NCBI GenBank assembly: GCA_964405335.1
Contig: CAYONP010000087.1
Span: forward strand, 1-25,323
Length of the DNA stretch: 25,323 nucleotides
Reading direction: 5' to 3'
Source: CAYONP01 sp964405335
GTDB lineage: Bacteria > Armatimonadota > UBA10988
A model generated the notes under the pieces. It was not told the origin of the DNA. It saw only the letters and a list, made by a program, of their open reading frames with translations, and searched no databases. The position numbers and the translations under genes are program-made. This document shows, in pieces, positions 8,663-14,750 of this stretch; within the stretch, counting starts at the first letter, position 1; each line of letters starts with the position of its first letter.

Positions 8663-8687
8663 AAACCCCGCCCGACGGGCGGGTTTG
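8663..8687 (-). terminator. GC-rich hairpin downstream of the RT gene, likely terminator
   Basis: CCCGCC(8667-8672) pairs with GGCGGG(8778-side equivalent at 8678-8683), extended by AAA/TTT across one bulged C. On the minus strand it is followed by TTTGTAT. It lies about 200 nt past the RT stop and before the antitoxin gene, so it would end the RT transcript. The T-run is short. Confidence 0.4.
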
Positions 8688-8762
8688 GCTCACACATACC
8701 CGCACCTCGACGCCAGTCGGTGGCGCGACCAGTTCGGGCCGGCGCCGACCTGACACGTGGTG

Positions 8763-8825
8763 GTGCGTCGACCAGGCCGACGACCGGCCACGGTTTCACG
8801 ACGCACAGCCGCATACGGCCCTGTG
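8763..8825 (-). other. Tandem stem-loops just 3' of the RT gene
   Basis: GTGCGTCG (8763-8770) pairs perfectly with CGACGCAC (8799-8806), enclosing a nested GGCCG/CGGCC stem (8775-8789). It is followed by CACAGCCG-CATA-CGG-CC-CTGTG (8804-8825), which pairs 8 bp with a 2-nt bulge. No ORF covers 8570-8864, so this 295-nt gap appears to hold only structured noncoding sequence. It may be part of the RT transcript's 3' end. Confidence 0.4.
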
Positions 8826-8864
8826 CGCTGTGAACCAGCCATCTGAGGGTCGGCCTGCAGTAGG

Positions 8865-10196
8865 CTACGCTGGATCCGTCCGGTCGCCGTCCTGATCGTC
8901 GCTGCGTTTGTGCAGTGCCTTTTGAAGGTGAGTCCAGAGCCGGGCTACCTGGCGCCGAACCACGCTTGATCCGGTGCGGTGAGCAGCAGTCAGGCCATAG
9001 GTAACGAAGTTGCCTGTGGCGCTCTCGTTGTGGGACAATTTTCGCCTAAATAGATGTGAGTATGTGTTATACAGTCGCCTCTTATAGATCTGGCGTTGGT
9101 CTCCCGCCGCGTGCGCCCTGCTCGCTGCCGTGGCGGCACAAACCGCGCGGTTCATCCGTTGGTGGTACCTGGCCAGCGTGGACGAGCGTAGTGATATGCT
9201 GCACCCGTCGAACTCAAAACCCAGATACTGCAGGCGTGCGGCAGACCGCGAGTCCCGGCTGAATTCCACACGGTCGGTCTTGACGTCATTGAGCTCGAGG
9301 GTCAGGTCAGCAAGGCCATCGTGTGTCTTCGTCTCGACTACGTCGGCGTAGTCCCCTGGCACTATCCACAGGATGTCATCGCTGTAGCGGCGATAGGAGC
9401 CGCCCACCGTGGAGGCTAGCTGGCTCATCTGCAGATCGAACTGCGCAAGATATACGTTTGAGAGAAGTGCGCTGATTGGCGAGCCCTGCGGCACGCCCTT
9501 CCCGGCCTTGTTGGTGGCGATGAGTGGTGCGATGGTGCTGCGAAACTCAGCGGGGCTGCAGAGACTCAGCCGCTCACTGCGACTGACCCGTTCGTCTAGC
9601 CTAAGCGCAGCGTACGCCTGCGCGCGTTCAACGAACGACCACTTTGTGATTGCCCGAAAGACGGCGTACCAGTCGTCTGGTAGCCGGTGCACGCCCAGCA
9701 GAGCGCACATTTCATGCTTCAGCTTAGCATGGTCGAGATTGTCAAAGAAACCCTCGACATCGAGTGCAACAGCAACGCAATCCCCACGAGCGCTGATATC
9801 GCTAAATGCCTCAACCGCAAAGTGTATGTTGCACTTGCCGAGCGTGCGGTAGGCCAACACCGCGTCGGAGGCCGGTGACTCAACGAGCCAATCCTCGTAG
9901 CGTTGGCCGAGTAACCAAGCGTAGTAAGCGAAGATATGTGAATCCATGTGGGCAGCATAGGCGATTGGTCGCTCCTTTGTGGTGCGGGTCCGAGTGCCAT
10001 CCGCCTGACGTTTGTAGCGAGGTGTCACGATCACAGTCTTGATGAACGGCAAGAAGCCGTGTCGGGCAACGCCGATGGGATCCGTAACGAGCCGCTCCAC
10101 CCGAGCAAGCCTGACTGGGATGTCGAAGTGCTGGTACCGACGTGATCTATACCAGGGCGGGCGGTTCGTGAGCTTGGGCTGGCGTCGGCTCGACAA
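8865..10196 (-). CDS. Defence-associated 'unknown group' reverse transcriptase, DRT2-like
   Basis: 443 aa RNA-dependent DNA polymerase. Visible RT motifs: ERPIAYAAHMDSHIFAYY (residues 76-92), ALDVEGFFDNLDH with catalytic Asp146, GVPQGSPISALLSNVYL (234-250), active site YRRYSDDILW with YSDD at 271-274, LNDVKT (302-307) and YLGFEFDG (324-331). There is no maturase/endonuclease of a group II intron and no retron VTG motif. The N-terminus RYQHFDIPV and the RPIxYAxHxD...YY block match what I recall of UG2/DRT2 enzymes, which are also single proteins of about this size. In-frame TGA at 10206-10208 limits the start to TTG at 10196, with no clear Shine-Dalgarno. Base composition is visibly less GC-rich than the neighbours, suggesting transfer. 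A promoter and structured leader precede it. The RT call is near certain; the DRT2 subtype is inference. Confidence 0.93.
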   Translation of the reverse strand: MSSRRQPKLTNRPPWYRSRRYQHFDIPVRLARVERLVTDPIGVARHGFLPFIKTVIVTPRYKRQADGTRTRTTKERPIAYAAHMDSHIFAYYAWLLGQRYEDWLVESPASDAVLAYRTLGKCNIHFAVEAFSDISARGDCVAVALDVEGFFDNLDHAKLKHEMCALLGVHRLPDDWYAVFRAITKWSFVERAQAYAALRLDERVSRSERLSLCSPAEFRSTIAPLIATNKAGKGVPQGSPISALLSNVYLAQFDLQMSQLASTVGGSYRRYSDDILWIVPGDYADVVETKTHDGLADLTLELNDVKTDRVEFSRDSRSAARLQYLGFEFDGCSISLRSSTLARYHQRMNRAVCAATAASRAHAAGDQRQIYKRRLYNTYSHLFRRKLSHNESATGNFVTYGLTAAHRTGSSVVRRQVARLWTHLQKALHKRSDDQDGDRTDPA

Positions 10197-10211
10197 GTCC
10201 GGTGCTCATAC

Positions 10212-10436
10212 GTTACAAAGCCGAGGGGCTGGACTTGCGGCATCCATGGTGCCCCTCGGCGCACGTCGTATTCCGTCACCGGACCGAGGCCCGATGCGTC
10301 CGCTGGCATAACTGCCTGTTGTCAGGCGGCGTTCATCCACAAGGAGAACTCATCATGATCGCTGTGGCCGCGATGGCCGAGGCGGTGACGAGCTACCTCG
10401 TCGGGAACGACTAACCCATGGGCCTAGCGCCCAGGT
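10212..10436 (-). ncRNA. Putative structured template RNA of the RT system
   Basis: The segment between the promoter and the RT start carries successive stem-loops: 10419-10433 (TGGGC/GCCCA), 10387-10402 (6 bp, 4-nt loop), 10358-10374 (ATCGC/GCGAT), 10314-10327 (GCCTG-ACAA-CAGGC) and 10220-10260 (perfect 10-bp GCCGAGGGGC/GCCCCTCGGC, 21-nt loop). The last is followed by TTTGT on the minus strand and could mark the 3' end. DRT2 systems have a structured noncoding RNA directly upstream of the RT, which the enzyme copies in rolling-circle fashion. Ends are estimated from the promoter and last hairpin. The 354-nt gap 10197-10550 holds no conventional gene. Confidence 0.5.
10355..10414 (+). CDS. 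Possible 19-aa small ORF antisense to the putative RNA
   Basis: ATG at 10355 is preceded by AAGGAG (10341-10346) with 8-nt spacing. The frame reads MIAVAAMAEAVTSYLVGND and stops at TAA 10412-10414. The ribosome site is the best in the region, but the peptide matches nothing I know and no plus-strand promoter is evident. The same plus frame is open from 10172, so the small ORF could be part of a longer reading frame. Confidence 0.2.
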   Translation: MIAVAAMAEAVTSYLVGND

Positions 10437-10442
10437 GAATCC

Positions 10443-10471
10443 AGGATACTCCCACTGCGGCAGGGAGTCAA
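10443..10471 (-). promoter_or_regulatory. Sigma-70-type promoter with dyad in the spacer, driving the RT locus
   Basis: On the minus strand, TTGACT (10466-10471) is separated by exactly 17 nt from TATCCT (10443-10448). An inverted repeat ACTCCC...GGGAGT (10448-10453 with 10463-10468) occupies the spacer, the position of a MerR-type operator, although MerR promoters usually have 19-20 nt. Transcription would begin near 10436 and enter the structured leader. The dyad could also act as a terminator-like hairpin for the gene ending at 10551. Confidence 0.6.
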
Positions 10472-10550
10472 GTCCGGCGCTTCTCCCGCTTCTCCGCTTC
10501 TCCCGTGGCCGAGACAACCTCCCGATCCAGGCGTCCGGACCCCAGCGCTC

Positions 10551-12086
10551 CTACCGCCTCACGAACCGCAGCAACGCCTGGTACTTCGGTGCCGTGGCCG
10601 GGTCCTGATACTCGCTTTCGAGCACGCCCCAGCTCCCCCACTTCGACGGCCGGGCGACCGAGCTGAAGTTGCACAGCAGACCGCCGCCCAGCTCGCGCCA
10701 CTGCTCGACGTACTGGACATACAACTCGCCCATGCGCGGGCTGCGGTTGGCGGCGATGAACAGGTTCATCAGCGCCTCGTGGTTCTCCGCGCCGCCGTGA
10801 CCGACCAGGTGCTGACCCGCCTCGTAGGCAATCAGCGCCAGCGGCCGGTCGCCGACGATCTCGGCGTTGCCGACCACGGCCAGGTTGGCGGTGACCGCCT
10901 GGCGCACCTCGCCCGCGACGGCCTCGCCGCAGCGGTCGAGCAGCCGGTCGACGCCCCAGCCGGCGACCTCGTCGGCGGTCTCGGGCGAGCCGAACTGGTA
11001 GCCGAAGTAGGGCGCAATCGCCAGCGCATCGCACTCGGCCGCGGCGTTCTCGAAGCGCAGCTTCTGCTCGGCCGACCAGGGGTTGGCCGATTGGCTCGCC
11101 ATGACCCGGACCAGTCGTTCGGAGCCGCCGAAGACGTCGCTCCAGAGGCGGAAGATCTCGACGGAGCGGCGGCTGGCGTAGAACAGCATCGCCTGGTGGT
11201 CGTTGTCGCTCAGGGCCAGCCGCCGGCCCTGCTCCGCCGCCCAGCGGGTCTGCTCGAAGCCGTAGTTCCACAGCTCGTTGCTGTACTCGAGGTAGACCGG
11301 TAGCTCGTTGCGCAGCTCGTCGCGCACGTAGGTGGCAAACTGGCGCACATAGTCGTCACTGGCGCGGTGCGGCATGCAGAACCAGGGCGGCACGCCCAGC
11401 CGGTTGGCCAGGTCGACCATTCGCTCGAGCGGTATGCCGTGCGTGGTCCAGACCGCGTCGTCGAGCTTCGGCCGGTCGTCCCACTCGACTATCCGGCTGC
11501 CGTTGGTCTCCATCCAGTCCATGAAGCGCAGCACGGTGAACCCGCGCCAGCGCTCGAGGAAAGCGGGGTCCCACGGATCGACGTCCCACTCGGCCACGTC
11601 GGCCGCGGCAACGAAGTGGATGTTGCGCACCGGATCGGCCGGATCGGTTTCGCGCAGGCGCAGCCAGACCACCTGGTTCGGCCGCACCGTGACGCGGATC
11701 TGCCCGGGCTGCACCTCGCGAGACTCGGCGACGTTGCCGAACTCGATGCGGCCGCGGCCCTGGTAGAGACAGACGAACTCACCGCCGGGGTGATGCTCGG
11801 CGGTGAGCAGCGGCGTTTCGACCCAGCAGCCGGGCTCCAGGCGCGTCGGCCAGCCCTGCTCGTCGAGCGCCACGGCCGGGCCCTGCCCCCAGCCGGCGCC
11901 CTCGCGCTGGCTGATCCAGGCGCGGGCCGAGCGGAACAGGTCGCGGAAGGGCAGCTCGGTCGACCAGTCGGCCAGTCCCGACAGGTTGGTCCCGACGCTG
12001 AACGACGCCGGCGGCGGGCCGGCCTGGCTCGGCCGCGCGCAGGCGGTGAGCAGCACCGTGACGGCGCACAGGCTGATGGTTCGCAT
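10551..12086 (-). CDS. Lipoprotein, putative clan-A-like glycoside hydrolase
   Basis: 511 aa. The N-terminus MRTISLCAVTVLLTAC is a lipoprotein signal with a lipobox ending at Cys16, so the protein should be anchored to an envelope membrane. Residues ~30-160 look like a beta-rich N-terminal domain. The rest resembles an (alpha/beta)8 glycosidase: VYLEYSNELWNYGFEQ puts Glu271 after Asn, as in the N-E acid/base motif of clan GH-A, and ALIAYEAGQH puts Glu422 where the nucleophile would be. Homologues are often labelled 'cellulose-binding' proteins. The substrate is unknown. It lies 49 nt downstream of the exported coiled-coil gene and is probably co-transcribed. The Glu assignments are inference from motif shape. 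Confidence 0.65.
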   Translation of the reverse strand: MRTISLCAVTVLLTACARPSQAGPPPASFSVGTNLSGLADWSTELPFRDLFRSARAWISQREGAGWGQGPAVALDEQGWPTRLEPGCWVETPLLTAEHHPGGEFVCLYQGRGRIEFGNVAESREVQPGQIRVTVRPNQVVWLRLRETDPADPVRNIHFVAAADVAEWDVDPWDPAFLERWRGFTVLRFMDWMETNGSRIVEWDDRPKLDDAVWTTHGIPLERMVDLANRLGVPPWFCMPHRASDDYVRQFATYVRDELRNELPVYLEYSNELWNYGFEQTRWAAEQGRRLALSDNDHQAMLFYASRRSVEIFRLWSDVFGGSERLVRVMASQSANPWSAEQKLRFENAAAECDALAIAPYFGYQFGSPETADEVAGWGVDRLLDRCGEAVAGEVRQAVTANLAVVGNAEIVGDRPLALIAYEAGQHLVGHGGAENHEALMNLFIAANRSPRMGELYVQYVEQWRELGGGLLCNFSSVARPSKWGSWGVLESEYQDPATAPKYQALLRFVRR

Positions 12087-12135
12087 GGCCGCCGCTTCGT
12101 CGCGCCGCCACCGACGCCTCCCGCCGGCCAGTGGG

Positions 12136-13251
12136 CTAGTCGAGCAGCTCGACGGTGATGTGATCGATGGTGCCGTTGGCCCCGGCGATGTTGAACGCCG
12201 CCACCGCTGACCAGACGCCGACGTGCGTGCCGGAACGGATCAGGTACTCGCCGCCGGTGTCGGGGATGTTGAACACCGCATTGATCACATAGTCCTCGCG
12301 GTCGTCGGCGAGCATGTGCCACGCCGGCACCGGCGTGAGCACGTTCATCATGCTCTCGCCCCAGTGCGCCGGACCGGTCGGCAGGCCGGCCAGGTCGACG
12401 TACATCTCAGCCGCCGCGCCGGTCGGCAGGCCGCCCTGGATGGCGATGTAGACCCATTGCAGCTTGGCCCGGGCGGTGACCCGCAGGCGGGTGTAGCCGC
12501 TCGGCACGGTGACGCTGCACTGCATCGCGGCGTAGGCCTGCGAACCGACCAGCGAGAGCCCCGACATGCCGACGCTCTCGACCTCGCCGGTGGCGGCATC
12601 CGCGGCGGCGACCGGTCGAGGGAGCTCGCCCGGCGGGATGCCGGCGGCGCTCAACTCGGTGTACGAATCCTCGAACGGCGCGGTGAACTCGAGCGGCCCG
12701 GCGGCGGGCGGCTCGGCCGGCGCATCCTCGGCCGCCGAGCCGGTCAGCACCAGCGTGGCGCTGCGCAGCGTCTGGATGCGCTGCCCGGCGGTTGGCTTGG
12801 CCTGCGCCAGCACGCCTTCGGCCACCCGGGCCGGGTCGAGCCGCGCGTCGCGCCAGGCCTGCAGCAGCGTCGCCTGGTGGCCGCGGTCGAGCTCGCTAAC
12901 GATCTGCTGCAGCTCGGCGCGGCGGGCGAACAGACTGCCCCGGCGGAGCTGTTCGACGACCGCCGAGATGCTGCTCTCGAGCGCGCGATTCAGCGCGCCG
13001 TAGCCGCGTTGCCGGCGCAGGGCGTCGACGAGCTGCGAGCGCTCGCGCGCGACCGCCTCGTCGACCTTGACGGCCAGCGCCTTGGCCTCTTCGGCGCGGC
13101 GCTCCTGTTCGGCGCGGGCAAACTCGTCGAGCTGCGCGGTGAGGCGCTTGGCCGCCTCGTCGGAGATGCCGCGCCTGGGCTCGCGGCGCTCTCGAGCGCC
13201 GGCCGGCAGCAACATCATGGCCAGCAGCCAACCGCAAAGAAGTCGCGACAT
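12136..13251 (-). CDS. Exported coiled-coil protein with C-terminal beta domain, unknown function
   Basis: 371 aa from the ATG at 13251; a TTG directly before it would add one residue, and GGGAG lies upstream. Residues 1-20 (MSRLLCGWLLAMMLLPAGA) form a signal peptide. Residues ~30-150 are strongly charged and helical (Glu/Ala/Arg-rich, EFARAEQERRAEEAKALA), likely a coiled coil. A Pro/Ala linker around 185-205 leads to a C-terminal beta-sandwich-like domain of ~160 residues with alternating hydrophobic strands, carbohydrate-binding-module-like in feel. I do not recognise the family. The likely operon with the glycosidase-like lipoprotein suggests a surface or carbohydrate-binding partner. Confidence 0.6.
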   Translation of the reverse strand: MSRLLCGWLLAMMLLPAGARERREPRRGISDEAAKRLTAQLDEFARAEQERRAEEAKALAVKVDEAVARERSQLVDALRRQRGYGALNRALESSISAVVEQLRRGSLFARRAELQQIVSELDRGHQATLLQAWRDARLDPARVAEGVLAQAKPTAGQRIQTLRSATLVLTGSAAEDAPAEPPAAGPLEFTAPFEDSYTELSAAGIPPGELPRPVAAADAATGEVESVGMSGLSLVGSQAYAAMQCSVTVPSGYTRLRVTARAKLQWVYIAIQGGLPTGAAAEMYVDLAGLPTGPAHWGESMMNVLTPVPAWHMLADDREDYVINAVFNIPDTGGEYLIRSGTHVGVWSAVAAFNIAGANGTIDHITVELLD

Positions 13252-13331
13252 CAAGCTCCCCGAATGGCTCAGTATGCGTCGGCCGGCAAGGAGGCGCCGC
13301 CCGGCGTTGAACCACTCCCCAGAGGACGCCC

Positions 13332-14750
13332 ATGGACCGGCGGCAATTCCTGACCCTGCTCGGAGGCGCGGCGGCGGCGGCCTCGGGCGCCCGGAGGCGG
13401 CCGATGAACGTGGTCTTCTTCCTGGTCGACGACCTCGGCTGGAGCGACCTGACCAGCTTCGGCAGCAGCTTCTATGAGACCCCGAATGTCGACCGGCTGA
13501 TCGCCCGCGGGATGAGGTTCGACCAGGCCTACGCCGCCTGCCCCGTCTGCTCGCCGACCCGGGCGAGCATTTTGACCGGGCGCTACCCTACTCGCACCGG
13601 CGTGACCGACTACATCGGCGCCGCGCAGCCCGAGGCCTGGACCCGCGACACGCCGCTCTTGCCGGCGCCCTATGCCGACCGCCTGGCGCACGACGAGGTG
13701 ACCCTGGCCGAGGCCTTCGCCGAGGCCGGCTATGCCACGTTCTTCGCCGGCAAGTGGCACCTCGGGCCCGAAGGCTGGTGGCCCGAGGACCAGGGCTTCG
13801 CCGTCAACCGCGGCGGCATCGACCGCGGTGGGCCGTATGGCGGCGGACGCTACTTCTCGCCCTACGGCAATCCGCGGCTCGAGGACGGCCCGCCCGGCGA
13901 GCACCTCCCGGTGCGGCTGGCCCGCGAGACGGCGGCCTTTCTGCGCGAGCAGCGCGACCGGCCCTGCTTCGCCTACCTCTCGTTCTATTCGGTCCACACG
14001 CCGCTGATGGCGCGGCCTGATCTCGAGGCCAAGTACCGCGCCAAGGCCGAGACGGTCGATCCGGCGCTCGAACGCTGGGGCAGCGAGGGCGAGCGCCGCG
14101 TTCGCCTGGTGCAGGACCACGCCGTCTATGCCGGCATGGTCGAGGCGATGGACCTGGCCGTCGGCACGGTCGTCGCCGAAGTCGACGAGCTCGGCCTGTT
14201 CGACCAGACGGCGTTCTTGTTCATGAGCGACAACGGCGGATTGAGCACCTCCGAGGGGCATCCGACCAGCAACCTGCCCCTGCGCGCGGGCAAGGGCTGG
14301 CTCTATGAGGGCGGCATCCGCGAACCGATGGCCATCATCGCGCCGGGCGTCGCCGCCGGCAGCCGCTGCTACACGCCGGTGATCAGCACCGACTTCTACC
14401 CCACGCTGCTCGAGTTGACCGGCCTGCCGGCGCGACCGGCGCAGCACCTCGACGGCCTCAGCCTGGTCCCGCTGCTGCGCGGCGGCGGGCTGCCCGAGCG
14501 GCCGCTCTTCTGGCACTACCCGCACTATGGCAACCAGGGCGGCGCGCCCGGCGGCGCGGTGCGGCGCGGCGACTGGAAGCTGATCGAATGGTACGGCGAG
14601 CCGCCGCGGCTGGAGCTGTTCAACCTCGCCGACGACCTCGGCGAGACGACCAACCGGTTGGCCGACCAGCCGGCGCGCGCGGCGGAACTGCACGCCCTGC
14701 TGCGCGCTTGGCGAGACGAGACGGGCGCGCGTATGCCGACCGCACGATGA
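13332..14750 (+). CDS. Tat-exported type I (FGly) sulfatase
   Basis: 472 aa with GAGG upstream of the ATG. MDRRQFLTLLGGAAAAASGA is a twin-arginine signal, consistent with export in folded form. Sulfatase fold signatures are complete: metal-binding Asp33/Asp34 (FFLVDDLGWSDL), the maturation motif CSPTR with Cys73 to be converted to formylglycine, GRYP, GKWHLG (Lys141, His143), YSVHTPL (His222), MSDNGG (Asp300, Asn301) and Lys321. It hydrolyses sulfate esters, probably on a polysaccharide. An anaerobic or aerobic FGly-maturation enzyme is needed and is not in this window. The next sulfatase gene overlaps by four bases (ATGA), implying translational coupling. Confidence 0.95.
   Translation: MDRRQFLTLLGGAAAAASGARRRPMNVVFFLVDDLGWSDLTSFGSSFYETPNVDRLIARGMRFDQAYAACPVCSPTRASILTGRYPTRTGVTDYIGAAQPEAWTRDTPLLPAPYADRLAHDEVTLAEAFAEAGYATFFAGKWHLGPEGWWPEDQGFAVNRGGIDRGGPYGGGRYFSPYGNPRLEDGPPGEHLPVRLARETAAFLREQRDRPCFAYLSFYSVHTPLMARPDLEAKYRAKAETVDPALERWGSEGERRVRLVQDHAVYAGMVEAMDLAVGTVVAEVDELGLFDQTAFLFMSDNGGLSTSEGHPTSNLPLRAGKGWLYEGGIREPMAIIAPGVAAGSRCYTPVISTDFYPTLLELTGLPARPAQHLDGLSLVPLLRGGGLPERPLFWHYPHYGNQGGAPGGAVRRGDWKLIEWYGEPPRLELFNLADDLGETTNRLADQPARAAELHALLRAWRDETGARMPTAR

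Noticed and set aside
8142..8756. A 204-codon minus-strand frame over the antitoxin and the aldo/keto reductase start
   Set aside because: Most is an off-frame shadow; only the short PDVNILVAA stretch is meaningful and it is reported as a toxin remnant.
8865..10196. RT as part of a group II intron or a retron
   Set aside because: No intron domain V/VI-like hairpin, maturase or HNH region is seen, and no retron VTG motif or msr/msd inverted-repeat pair was recognised.
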